Part shown: positions 1 to 9,471 of the stretch, one piece after another
Position numbering within the stretch: the first letter of the stretch is position 1
How the letters are laid out: each line of letters starts with the position of its first letter
Assembly (NCBI GenBank): GCA_002317115.1
Contig: DCIP01000191.1
Span: 473-15,475, forward strand
Origin: Candidatus Scybalocola fimicaballi
GTDB taxonomy: Bacteria; Bacteroidota; Bacteroidia; Bacteroidales; Paludibacteraceae
DNA length: 15,003 bases
Reading direction: 5' to 3'
Program-made: the position numbers and the translations under genes
The notes under the pieces: model-generated
What the model was told of the DNA's origin: nothing
Databases searched by the model: none
Seen by the model: the letters and a program-made list of their open reading frames with translations, nothing else

Positions 1-1637
1 GAGTCGGCATACACCTTTGATGGGAACTGTGTTGAGTCTGGAAGAATCTCCTCGTATGAGATAGATGCAATTGTCACGAAACATGTTGCAGTAAACTCAC
101 TTGAATTGCCTGCTTTGTCTGTTGCTGTTACACTTACTCCACATCTTTGGTTGTTCTCTTTGATGGCTGCGATAGCTGCCTCTCTTGCTGCATCCAAATC
201 AGTTAGCTTTACAACTTCGATTGGTCCATCTGCAAGGTCGTAAATACCGCTTATCTTAAACTCTGAATTTGCAGTGTATCCGTCCAATTCGTTGCCTGTT
301 GTGTCGACAGTCATTGAAATCAACATTCCTCCAGCCAAACCATATTGGAATGGCCCTTCTGGGTCGATGAATATATTAGTTGCGGAGTCAGCTTCAAGAA
401 TTGAGATTTTGCCAAATGCAGCAGTTTTAGTTGTGTCTACCATTGAATATGCAACTTCCAGATTAAAGTCGATATCAATGTCTTTTAGATAGATATTTTT
501 GTCGTTGACGTTGATGTATGCCTCTGCTTTTGAAGCCTTGTAAACTATTGAAGAACTCATAGTTCCATCTGCTGCCAACATCTTGATATCTTTGATCAAC
601 AAAGACATCTTCTGGTCAACAATTGAGTACTGCATGTTCTCAATCAAGATTCCATTTTCGTTGATGTAGATCAAAGAATCATTAACAAATGTTTTGTCAG
701 ACTTGACAACAACTGATTCAGTCTTCTCATACTCCAAATACTTATCCTCAATCACAACTCCTTCTGCCTGGCTTCCAAATACTACTGTGAGTTTGTATCT
801 GAAAAGAACCATGTCGATTGTGATGTCGATTGTACCGTCGATCTTTCCATCTGCTGATACATTGATGTCTGCCACAGCAGGCACGTACATCTTGTACTCG
901 TTAACATACATGTTTGTCGAACCGAAAATCTTGTATGCACCTTCTTCTGAACCAGCGTTATACTTAAGGTTTTCAAGTACTAATCTCTGGTTCAATGCCA
1001 ATTCTCCAACTGAGATCTCAAAATCAGACATTGCGAAGCTTGCCTTAGCCTCAAATAGCTTGATGCCAACCGCTGTAGAGTCGTTGTTTGTCTTGATTGT
1101 GTCGTCTGTTTTTGTTAGATCAATGGCTTTGTTATAGAATGGCACATTGTCGAACGCCAACTCTTTCTTGACGATTGTGTCGTTGTCTATAACTCTTTCA
1201 AGTGTGAATTCACAAGTCGCCTGAAGTGCCAAGAATCCCATACTCGCTTCTCCTTCAAATGAACCGGAACCTTTGCCGGATTCATCGATAGTTGCCTGGA
1301 ATGCCTTTAGGTCAAGTGATTTTCCAACCATTTCAAACTGAGAATCTTCTGAGCCTGCCAATGTCAAACCATTGCTCTCAGTCCCTTTTAGTTTTGTGAT
1401 ATTGGCTGACCCTTTTTCTACATCTCCCAAAACCTGGATTTTTGCGCTGAATCCGATGAATGTGATGTCGTAAGAGCCGTCTTCACTTTTTGTTATTTCC
1501 GCATCCACATTTTCTGATGTGCCAGAGGCAATACCTCCGAATACCATTGTCGCCTTATATTTGTCGGCAAATGCAGTGTTGATAATTCCGAAAAGAACCG
1601 CTACTGCAAAAAATAATTTAGTAAATGTTCTACTCAT
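1..1637 (-). CDS. Secreted beta-rich protein with calycin-like repeats, C-terminus outside window
   Basis: An open frame runs without a stop from the ATG at 1637 to the left edge (545 codons seen), so the C-terminus is missing. The first 24 residues form a Sec signal peptide: basic start MSRTFTK, hydrophobic core, and cleavage after AFA (mature start DKYK). There is no lipobox cysteine. Residues about 25-148 have the alternating beta pattern, 'DGSYDITF' strand and 'GKGSGSFEG' turn seen in Bacteroidales proteins annotated as calycin-like. Residues about 195-286 look like a second, diverged copy (ADGKIDGTIDI then an F-rich strand). Residues about 290-480 are further beta-rich sequence, and about 495-520 (CGVSVTATDKAGNSSEF) resembles the end of an Ig-like domain. 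It likely acts in the periplasm or at the surface; ligand and role are unknown. The start is supported by the signal peptide and by a -7 box 45 bp upstream. The gene follows sprA but is separated from it by a terminator. The coding call is firm; the family call is tentative and from memory. Confidence 0.85.
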   Translation of the reverse strand, partial: MSRTFTKLFFAVAVLFGIINTAFADKYKATMVFGGIASGTSENVDAEITKSEDGSYDITFIGFSAKIQVLGDVEKGSANITKLKGTESNGLTLAGSEDSQFEMVGKSLDLKAFQATIDESGKGSGSFEGEASMGFLALQATCEFTLERVIDNDTIVKKELAFDNVPFYNKAIDLTKTDDTIKTNNDSTAVGIKLFEAKASFAMSDFEISVGELALNQRLVLENLKYNAGSEEGAYKIFGSTNMYVNEYKMYVPAVADINVSADGKIDGTIDITIDMVLFRYKLTVVFGSQAEGVVIEDKYLEYEKTESVVVKSDKTFVNDSLIYINENGILIENMQYSIVDQKMSLLIKDIKMLAADGTMSSSIVYKASKAEAYINVNDKNIYLKDIDIDFNLEVAYSMVDTTKTAAFGKISILEADSATNIFIDPEGPFQYGLAGGMLISMTVDTTGNELDGYTANSEFKISGIYDLADGPIEVVKLTDLDAAREAAIAAIKENNQRCGVSVTATDKAGNSSEFTATCFVTIASISYEEILPDSTQFPSKVYAD

Positions 1638-1681
1638 AGATGAAAACTTTTAAATTCCTTTTAAGTGCTAACTTTACTTGG

Positions 1682-1689
1682 CAAAAATA
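1682..1689 (-). promoter_or_regulatory. Bacteroidetes -7 box for the calycin-like gene
   Basis: On the minus strand this reads TATTTTTG, matching the TAnnTTTG -7 element of Bacteroidetes promoters, followed by CC. It predicts transcription starting near 1675 and a leader of about 38 nt. No TTTG lies at the expected -33 distance, so only the -7 half is supported. The box lies downstream of the sprA terminator, which fits an independent transcript. Confidence 0.5.
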
Positions 1690-1746
1690 GAAAAACTTTT
1701 TTGCTTTAATGCTAATTTTCAATTTTTTTAGAATGAAAATGAAATA

Positions 1747-1783
1747 AAATAAAAGCCGACGTAAACCCCGTCGGCTTTTATTT
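1747..1783 (-). terminator. Rho-independent terminator after sprA
   Basis: Perfect arms AAAAGCCGAC (1751-1760) and GTCGGCTTTT (1770-1779) flank a 9-nt loop. A/T pairs extend the stem to 1747 and 1783, so it overlaps the sprA stop codon. On the minus strand the stem is followed by a T-rich run (TTTTATTTTATTTC), as expected for termination of ruvA-sprA. The other strand also ends in a T-rich stretch, so it could act in both directions, although no plus-strand gene is present. Confidence 0.88.
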
Positions 1784-4700
1784 AATCATCTCTTGATGTT
1801 GTCTCTGTCAACAATAGGTGAATCTTGATTCCGAATTTAGATGTCGTGATAGGGTACGACGTCGAAACTCTCGGCTTAGAAGCACTTCTGTCGTAGAAGA
1901 ATGAAACTTTCATTGCTTGGCTCACTACGTATTCAGCGGTGAATTCAGCCTTCATTGTCTGCAAACCACTGCTTCTCTCTTCTATAGTGTTGTTGATGGT
2001 CTCAAACTTACGGATGAATGCCTCTGTGTTCTTGAAGTCGATATCCAAGTTTAGATTCAAGTCGTTGTTGACTTTTGTCTTTTTCTTCTTGTCTACCCAT
2101 CCCATGATGACACCGAACTTATCGATTCGGTAACCTCCACCGATCTTGAATCCTTTGCTGTACGACTCGACGATCTGAAGGGCAGGAATATCCAATCCTG
2201 CAGTGCGGTTTCTGTTGTATTCGACCTTCACTCGTACACTGTTCTTCAATGTTGAGTTGATTCCGACCAACGGATTGAATGCCTCTGTCAGGTTGACGTT
2301 GTCCACCTTAGTGCTCCTTACCAAGAATGGTGTTGGCTCTGTCTCGTCGTAAAGGATACCGAATCCTTCTTGGTCGCCTGTCAACGACATCCAGTCGTTA
2401 TGCTTGCTGAATGAGTTGATGTTGTACGTACACTTGTATCCGTGAGTGATGTTGAATGCCTTGAAACTTTCTTTTAAGATTGGTGCCTTGCTCAACAAAT
2501 CCAAAGAGAATTTCCAGTTTGGAAGCATCTTTCCGATTCTGCGGATAATCTTTGTGTCTTGCTCTTTGGTGATGTTCTCACCCTTGTATGCGGCAACGAA
2601 TGCTGGCACAAGCACATCGGCTGAGTTCAATGGCACTTCTGCCTCGCCTCTGTCTGGATACAATCTTTCGATATGTGATCTCATCTTGTACACGTTGTCT
2701 ATGAAATCAGCGAAAGTCTCACTTGTCGTTGTCGCTCCACGTTTGAATGATGATCTGCGGATGGCGATATCTGTGTGGCTATGTGATCCAGAGAATAAGT
2801 CTTCAACACCCTTCTCATAACCGTCGAAGTAGAATATCTCGTCGCCCTTGTTCCAAGAAGACGCTGCGTTAAGATCGAACTTGATGCCAGTGAATGGCTC
2901 TAATACCGCCTTTGCCTGCAATGTCTGGTCGTGTGTCAAGACGATAGGGTTTACAACGTCTCTCAATCCCAACTGGTTCTTGTTGATAGCCTCTTCGATG
3001 GCGTCTGCGGCGTTATAGAATCCGAATGTGAATTTAGCTCCTGGCTCTCCGCTTCCTGCCTGACCTAAGAATCCACTACCACGGTTGTATCCGTTGAGTG
3101 TTGTTCCTTCTGTAAGTCTGATATTTCCGCTTACATTTCTCACCATCATCAAGCTTCTCACGAATCCGTCAAGGAAATTGCCGAGTTTTTCGTTCTTCCT
3201 CATCTTTTCTTTGACTGTGATTGTGATATTATTCACGTCTTCCTTGGCAATGACATTGATAGCGTTCTGGTCGATTACCTCATATTTCAAATCGTATGGT
3301 TTGCCATCTTTGTCCACAGCCTCCACAATGATTCTGTTCACCGCAAGACGGTGACTGATTCTTGTCTTGTTGCCTTTCTTCAAACGTAGGTTCTTTCTTT
3401 CATAGACCTTTGGCTCTTTTGCCTTTGGCTTCTCCACAACCTTCTCGTCTTTCTTAGTTGTGTCGTTTCTTTCCGCAAGTTTCTCGTTAGCCTTCTTTGC
3501 AAGAGTGGCTTTAGAGAATTTCTTGTTCACATCCTTCAAATAGTTCGACTTGTTGTAAAGAGTCTCCATATTCAAACGAACATCACCTGTCCAAGATCGT
3601 TTAGAGTCTGCGATGTCGTTGTTTGATGTGTATGTGTTCGGATTTAGTGTCACTCCACGTTGCCAGTCGTAGTTGCCTGAATAAGTGGCGTTAGCTGTTA
3701 TCCAATCAAAAGTTGAAATCTTGTTGACTGGAATAGCATAGCTGACGTTCAATTGTTGAGAGTAGTTGTATGGCTCTCCGGCAGCCAGCACACTCTTTAA
3801 TGTCGACTCTCTCAAGTCCTTCGACCACTGAGTGATTGAGTCTTCACGCAAATCGTAGATATAATCACGGTTGTATTTGTACTCTCTCATACGTGGCAAA
3901 TCCAACAAGTCTTCGTTGTAAGCAAGTGTCTCTTCAATCTCAGAATTCATTGCTGTTGCGAATGAGATCTTAAGATTCTTAGTGAAGTTCCACTTGATGT
4001 CAGCGCGACGTGTGATATTGAAGTCCTTGTCCCATGTCATGTCCGACAAACGGTCTTGCTTGCTGATGCTTGGCTGTCCTGTGCCAATCTCTCGAGCCAA
4101 CACTTCGTTGTAAGTCCTGTCCATGTCGACAGAGAATGTATAGCTGTTTGGCATTGGATAGATTCCAAAATCAGTGAACAATTTCCATTTCTTCGTCTTG
4201 AAGAACTTGTTGTTCTTGAATGGAGACAATGCCTTTGGCGAAAGCGTATATGAGTAGTTGAAGTTTCCTCTATATGTTCTCGTCATGTCATACTCCACGT
4301 CGATATCGCGTTCATTACGTTTCGTGAATGCCAATGAGAATGAGAAATTGGCAGGATCGTAAGGCATAGGTTTCTTGCTTGCGATACCAACTCTTACGTT
4401 TGTAAGGGCGAAACTTGTTTGTTCGCTCGATATTACAGACATTTTCTCAAGTGAGTCTTTGTGTGATTCTGTTGCATCCTCCAAAGCGTCTTTCAAAAGC
4501 ACATCAGTGTTTGTCGGATCATACTTAGGCTTCTCTTTCTCTCTGCTGTGAGTGATTGTTAGTGGCATGTTGACGTGGGCTTTCTCTGGGAACAGTTTGC
4601 CCAGCTGCACAGTGGCTGACATATCCAACGAATATGTGTCCTCCATGTTTCTGTCCATCACGTTTGCTTCGATACCACCAAAACCAGTTGTCTCGATACG

Positions 4701-7700
4701 TCCGGTCGCGTCAAATGAAGCGAAGTCACTCAAAGTGAATCCCACTTTACCTAATGCTGCCCAACCGCCGTCTTCGTTGAATCCGGTCATTCGCATCTCG
4801 TCCAACCAGATCTCCATATTCTTAGTCTCTCCACTCTCGTTGATTACTCCGACTAAGATAGATCGGATGTCTCCGAATGATGGATTTCCTTTGACTGTCA
4901 GCTCATTGTCTCCGTATGCTTTTGTGAAACGCATCGCAGGATCGAATGCACTGCCTGCTTTGCTTCCACGGTTACGCTCCATCTTCAAGTTGACCAAATC
5001 ATCAAACGCAAAATCCACTTCCATTGGCCAGATAGCTTGTCTTGACATCTCACCTGCGTTAGTGAAGATTACGTTGTTGATCTTATACTCGTAGTAGTTG
5101 TCTGTGTAGTCGGAACCGATACGGACGTAGAACTGAACTCCGTTAGAAGATCGCTCAGGGTCTTCATATTCGTTTTCGAAGTGGACAAACATTCTTAAAC
5201 GCTTATACTGGCGCACGTCAAGTGTTGTACGCTTGTATGCTGCGGCTGTCTCCTTTGGTTTCAAACCGGTAACTACCATTCGCATTGACTGCTCGTTCTC
5301 GCGTCGGTCTACATTTGACATCGGGTCGTGCGAACGGTCGATGCCTGGAGGCGTGTCGTATCCAACAGGTTTTTTCTGCTTGTCTTTTTCTATAGAAACA
5401 GATGAAATCTGCAATGCATCAGTGTTAGTCTTGATGTTGTCGCTGTATTTGTTGTCGCTTCCAGCAAACAACGCCTTATCGCCACGATTTGTGATCGTTC
5501 TCCAGTCTGTACGAGTAAGGTTGATTCCCGCAAAACGTAGGTATGTAGTCTCTGTAAAGTCTGTCATATACATACGCATATAACGGATTGATGTGAAGCT
5601 TGGACCTTTCTTGCTTGATAAGTTGGCTCCATTCACGTCGGCTTCCTGGAGAGGAATTTTCAAACGGTACCAGACTACGTCCTTTTTCTGTCCATTAGGA
5701 AGTGTTGCATCAGGCTGCTCCTCATTAGGAGTCTTCGTTCTGTTGATGATGTAGCTCTCGTGCCATCTAGATGAGTCAGCAGAGAAAATCTCAGGAGTGA
5801 TGTTGATAACATACTCATAATATTTCTCTCTTGTGTTAAGAGTCTTGTCTCCGTTGATATCCTCTGTGTTTGGCACCCAAGATCCTGCAGTCTTGTTGTC
5901 TCCACTCTCGTCGATGATGGTATTGCCTTCCATACCATTGTATCTGTGGTAACGCTCAAGAATACCTGAGTTGTTGCTTTTTCTGTAGTGCTCGAAGTCA
6001 TCACCGGCAGGGTCTGCTTCAAATGCGTCATAGTTGGCTACATTCTTAGCGGCAAGTCCTTGTAGATATTTCTTGTATGTGTCGAATTCACGCTCTTGCT
6101 CTGAACTCTTACCATTCAAACCTAAGTCTTGGTACTTGATGTAGTCGTTGTCGAATTTTCCAGTTGCACGGCCTAATGGCTTTCTACCCCATACGGTCTC
6201 CGCTACCTTGTTAGGATCTGTCTCTGGAATGAATCTTTCTTCTGCCTCAATCTCGTTGTCGTGGAGAATATCCTCTGAGATTTCTCCTAAGTTGAAGATC
6301 AATTTACCTTCGTTCTTGACTCCGTTGGCGCTCATGTTGATTCCATCCTCTGTGTAAGGGTCAAGCATCCAGATCTCAAGATACTCGATGTTGCTCTTGC
6401 TGAAGTTTGTAGTCTCCAACTTACGCATCATACCTCCCCAACGAGTCTCGGGATTCTCCAATTCTCCATTGGCATTCATTCCGTCAACATCCAAGTTGTA
6501 CATACCTCTTTCCTTTGGATAGTATGCGATGTTCAATGTAGAAATAGTCGTCGGCACTCCGTTCTGCTCATCTTTCGAAGGGTAAATCTCCTGCTCTACA
6601 ACCTGGCGGGTAAAGTTGCTTGACATATCATCAAGTGTTATTCCATCAGGTTTGCTGCTGTTGCCGCCGCTGTTGCGCTGGAAAATGTTGTCAATCTGAT
6701 ACCATGCAAAGTGTGCACGGTTCAATCCAAATTCCACGTTCTTGTATTTAGAGCTGTCGGGATCCAAACTGCTCCAGAATTTGTCATTGTGTCGCACGAA
6801 TTCATTTGACAGACTTGGTGTGGCTGTTCTCATAGGCACACTGGCAAGTGTCCATGATGTTGGACTCATCAAACTTATACTGCTCTCCGTGCCCTCAAAG
6901 TCGTCGATGTATGATACGCTTTCGCCGTCCTGCTCAATGTGTTTGTTATGACCTGGGATAAGTTGTGCGAATTCTCCTGCCAAAGTAAAGTTGGACGGTG
7001 CTTTTGCCTCTACCAACGGTAATGCGTCTGTCACCTTTGTCAGCCAGTTGCTCTTGTCGGAATAGGCTGCGTTCACTCCCCAGATAGTGTTGGATTTTGG
7101 CTCACTTCCGTTTGCCACTTTCTCTGTCAATGGAGTCTCAGACAAATGCATGATTGTAGCACCGACTGATAATCTGTCGCTGAACTTATATTCTGCGTTG
7201 ACTCCGGATAGAGATGTCTGCTGTGAGCTGAACATATTCTCACTCTCAGATGTTACGTTTACCTGAGAGTTGCTTGCCAATACGGCTTCATCCAAGATTC
7301 TGACGATACCGGCTGCATAGTCTACTGTATACCCGGAACCCTCCTCCAATGTGCGTCCGCCTGCAGTTACTTTTACGGATCCTTTCTTTGCGTAAGGCTT
7401 GATACGGATCTCATTTCCTGATGATGATTTATATTCTCCGACGATCTTGAATCGGGCATTCTCTGCATATTCGTAAGCGTCGCTCTTGATGTTCTTGTAT
7501 AATTTGTCGAATTTTAGATCTGCCGCTCCCACAGAGTCCAAGGTTTTGCCAAATGGCTCGACGCAAGGCAGGATGATTCTTCCCTGAGACGCCAATACAG
7601 TATAGCCTTCAAGGAAATCGAATTTGCCGTCGGTCATCTTACGCTGTTTGCTGTTCAATCTGTCGGCACCGATGATATTGATCCATTTCTTGTTTTTGTA

Positions 7701-9455
7701 ATTGGCCCTTACCTCTCCCTCTTTTGCGTAGTCAAGGTACAGACCTCCACTGTTCAAGCATTTGATTTGAAGGTCGAAATCTTTCTCCTGAATATTATAT
7801 CCACCGATGTTGTAGACGTTTTTCATCATCAAATCCCAAATTTTTTCATTGTTGGGATCTACTTCCACTGTCTTGATCAACTTGGCGTACAAAGCTGGAG
7901 CGTCATTGGCAGAAATAGATTCTGTTGAACTCTCCATTGAAGAAGATAGGTTGGACGACAACTCTCCGACGCGGTATGTCTTGCCTCCCATACGGTATTC
8001 GTATGCTACTGCCAACACTTCACCGTTGTTCAAAGCAGAACGTAGGGAGATATATCCTAAGTTTTCGTTTAGGGTATACTCGCTTGGCGTCAATTTTCGT
8101 GCCGACTTGATTTCTGCATAATCCTCGTCTTTCTTTAGAAGACTAAGTTCGGGCACGTCCTCAATCATATCCGCAGTACGCAAAGGATGTTTTTTATCCT
8201 TGATTTGGTCGTATATAGACCATAAATCGTTACTTGGGAAATTTGAATCTTTCTGGAAGTCACTTGACTCTGCATTATCAGATTCTCCCATTCTGGTGAA
8301 TGCTATGATATTACGAGTACTTTGGTTGTTCGTGTTCTGTGTTGATGAATAGGTGTTTAGATTCGTAACCCAGACGTCGATATTTGTGATGACGATTCCA
8401 CTATTGATCAATGGGACTGATTTCATCCATTGGTCGTAATGCTCACGGAAATATCTTGAAAGGAAGTAGTGTTTGTTCTCATCGTAGTCTGTGATGTCGA
8501 CCTCAAACTCGGTTGTCGATGCTCCATTCTTTGATGAAACTGTCTGAGATTCACTCTCTTGCTTTGACACAACTGCCGAAACCTTTAGTTTTCCATACTG
8601 CAACTCTGTCATGATACCGAAAAGTGAGTTGCTTCCTGGAATTAGGGTAGAGGATAGTGGCAAGCTGACATTACCCACGTCGATTTTGCGGATGATGTCA
8701 TCTTCTTTTCCTTGGTATGATAGCTTTATCATCTCCTGGTCGGCATCAAATGTCGACTCGGTGTTGTAGCTGAATTTCACGTTGATACGGTCGCCGACTG
8801 TACCGCTTGCGTTAATCTGAACCTTTGTGTCGAAATCGAAGTTGGTTACCTTACGGTTTCTTTCGGCGATACTTGGATTGTCACGTTTTGTGAAGCTCAA
8901 ACCGAAATCCAACTCTACTGTTCCCTGTAGCTTTAATTTTACGCCGCCAGGTCCGAAAATCTTGTCTCCGGCAACTCCCAAACCGATTTCTACTCCGTCA
9001 AGGCCAAATTTATTTCCGCCTCCGCCTCCTATACGGTTTTTCTCGGCCCAGTAGGAATTCATCGACTGTTTTAACTGATAATCAGAGTATTCGCTCGTCG
9101 ACATCGCAAATGGAGATGTGATATCCATATCTCCTATTCGACGGTGGAAGATGTAAAGTCCGGTAGTAGGATCATATTCCACATCTGTCTGGAAATCATT
9201 TCCTTCTTTGATGTCGATAGGACTGGCCTGCTTGATTTCATTTTGCGAACTAATTGTAGGTTTCGCAATCGGATAACGTAGTTTTGTAGTGTCCGTTCCT
9301 CTTCCTCCTTTGTCCTCCTCTGGTTTGATATCTGAGTTTAGAATCAGATCCTGGGCAAAGGTTGTCAATCCGGCAAACAAAGCTAAGAGAGTGAAAATTA
9401 ATATCTTCACTCCTTTGCCGAATTTTATATTTTTCTGCTTCAATATTGAATGCAT
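1782..9455 (-). CDS. sprA: T9SS outer-membrane translocon SprA (Sov)
   Basis: This 2557-residue protein is the giant outer-membrane barrel of the type IX secretion system, called SprA in Flavobacterium and Sov in Porphyromonas. In the solved Flavobacterium structure, SprA is a single-chain 36-strand barrel that passes folded cargo and works with PorV. Residues 1-34 are a signal peptide (basic start, hydrophobic 18-33, cleavage TFA|QD). Family hallmarks seen here are the glycine-rich GGGGGNKFGLDG near 143-154, the long beta-rich N-terminal region (about 150-350), YYPKERGMYNLD at 978-989, FTSIRYMRMYMTDF at 1287-1300 and FNEDGGWAA starting at 1559. Residues about 1975-2035 are strongly lysine-rich and probably a loop. 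The C-terminus is more beta strands ending FGIKIHLLLTETTSRDD. The length is slightly above that of characterised homologues (about 2400-2500). The start lies 16 bp after the ruvA stop, with an A/T-rich leader and no Shine-Dalgarno site. It is intact, with no frameshift. Its presence implies a T9SS encoded elsewhere in the genome. Confidence 0.97.
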   Translation of the reverse strand: MHSILKQKNIKFGKGVKILIFTLLALFAGLTTFAQDLILNSDIKPEEDKGGRGTDTTKLRYPIAKPTISSQNEIKQASPIDIKEGNDFQTDVEYDPTTGLYIFHRRIGDMDITSPFAMSTSEYSDYQLKQSMNSYWAEKNRIGGGGGNKFGLDGVEIGLGVAGDKIFGPGGVKLKLQGTVELDFGLSFTKRDNPSIAERNRKVTNFDFDTKVQINASGTVGDRINVKFSYNTESTFDADQEMIKLSYQGKEDDIIRKIDVGNVSLPLSSTLIPGSNSLFGIMTELQYGKLKVSAVVSKQESESQTVSSKNGASTTEFEVDITDYDENKHYFLSRYFREHYDQWMKSVPLINSGIVITNIDVWVTNLNTYSSTQNTNNQSTRNIIAFTRMGESDNAESSDFQKDSNFPSNDLWSIYDQIKDKKHPLRTADMIEDVPELSLLKKDEDYAEIKSARKLTPSEYTLNENLGYISLRSALNNGEVLAVAYEYRMGGKTYRVGELSSNLSSSMESSTESISANDAPALYAKLIKTVEVDPNNEKIWDLMMKNVYNIGGYNIQEKDFDLQIKCLNSGGLYLDYAKEGEVRANYKNKKWINIIGADRLNSKQRKMTDGKFDFLEGYTVLASQGRIILPCVEPFGKTLDSVGAADLKFDKLYKNIKSDAYEYAENARFKIVGEYKSSSGNEIRIKPYAKKGSVKVTAGGRTLEEGSGYTVDYAAGIVRILDEAVLASNSQVNVTSESENMFSSQQTSLSGVNAEYKFSDRLSVGATIMHLSETPLTEKVANGSEPKSNTIWGVNAAYSDKSNWLTKVTDALPLVEAKAPSNFTLAGEFAQLIPGHNKHIEQDGESVSYIDDFEGTESSISLMSPTSWTLASVPMRTATPSLSNEFVRHNDKFWSSLDPDSSKYKNVEFGLNRAHFAWYQIDNIFQRNSGGNSSKPDGITLDDMSSNFTRQVVEQEIYPSKDEQNGVPTTISTLNIAYYPKERGMYNLDVDGMNANGELENPETRWGGMMRKLETTNFSKSNIEYLEIWMLDPYTEDGINMSANGVKNEGKLIFNLGEISEDILHDNEIEAEERFIPETDPNKVAETVWGRKPLGRATGKFDNDYIKYQDLGLNGKSSEQEREFDTYKKYLQGLAAKNVANYDAFEADPAGDDFEHYRKSNNSGILERYHRYNGMEGNTIIDESGDNKTAGSWVPNTEDINGDKTLNTREKYYEYVINITPEIFSADSSRWHESYIINRTKTPNEEQPDATLPNGQKKDVVWYRLKIPLQEADVNGANLSSKKGPSFTSIRYMRMYMTDFTETTYLRFAGINLTRTDWRTITNRGDKALFAGSDNKYSDNIKTNTDALQISSVSIEKDKQKKPVGYDTPPGIDRSHDPMSNVDRRENEQSMRMVVTGLKPKETAAAYKRTTLDVRQYKRLRMFVHFENEYEDPERSSNGVQFYVRIGSDYTDNYYEYKINNVIFTNAGEMSRQAIWPMEVDFAFDDLVNLKMERNRGSKAGSAFDPAMRFTKAYGDNELTVKGNPSFGDIRSILVGVINESGETKNMEIWLDEMRMTGFNEDGGWAALGKVGFTLSDFASFDATGRIETTGFGGIEANVMDRNMEDTYSLDMSATVQLGKLFPEKAHVNMPLTITHSREKEKPKYDPTNTDVLLKDALEDATESHKDSLEKMSVISSEQTSFALTNVRVGIASKKPMPYDPANFSFSLAFTKRNERDIDVEYDMTRTYRGNFNYSYTLSPKALSPFKNNKFFKTKKWKLFTDFGIYPMPNSYTFSVDMDRTYNEVLAREIGTGQPSISKQDRLSDMTWDKDFNITRRADIKWNFTKNLKISFATAMNSEIEETLAYNEDLLDLPRMREYKYNRDYIYDLREDSITQWSKDLRESTLKSVLAAGEPYNYSQQLNVSYAIPVNKISTFDWITANATYSGNYDWQRGVTLNPNTYTSNNDIADSKRSWTGDVRLNMETLYNKSNYLKDVNKKFSKATLAKKANEKLAERNDTTKKDEKVVEKPKAKEPKVYERKNLRLKKGNKTRISHRLAVNRIIVEAVDKDGKPYDLKYEVIDQNAINVIAKEDVNNITITVKEKMRKNEKLGNFLDGFVRSLMMVRNVSGNIRLTEGTTLNGYNRGSGFLGQAGSGEPGAKFTFGFYNAADAIEEAINKNQLGLRDVVNPIVLTHDQTLQAKAVLEPFTGIKFDLNAASSWNKGDEIFYFDGYEKGVEDLFSGSHSHTDIAIRRSSFKRGATTTSETFADFIDNVYKMRSHIERLYPDRGEAEVPLNSADVLVPAFVAAYKGENITKEQDTKIIRRIGKMLPNWKFSLDLLSKAPILKESFKAFNITHGYKCTYNINSFSKHNDWMSLTGDQEGFGILYDETEPTPFLVRSTKVDNVNLTEAFNPLVGINSTLKNSVRVKVEYNRNRTAGLDIPALQIVESYSKGFKIGGGYRIDKFGVIMGWVDKKKKTKVNNDLNLNLDIDFKNTEAFIRKFETINNTIEERSSGLQTMKAEFTAEYVVSQAMKVSFFYDRSASKPRVSTSYPITTSKFGIKIHLLLTETTSRDD

Positions 9456-9471
9456 CTATATATATTCTTAA

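Noticed and set aside
694..1137. 147-codon plus-strand frame
   Set aside because: It lies opposite the continuous signal-peptide-bearing minus-strand gene and has no recognisable domain; it is a shadow frame.
4552..5094. 180-codon plus-strand frame inside sprA
   Set aside because: It is antisense to conserved SprA sequence, including the FNEDGGWAA region; no promoter or domain supports it.
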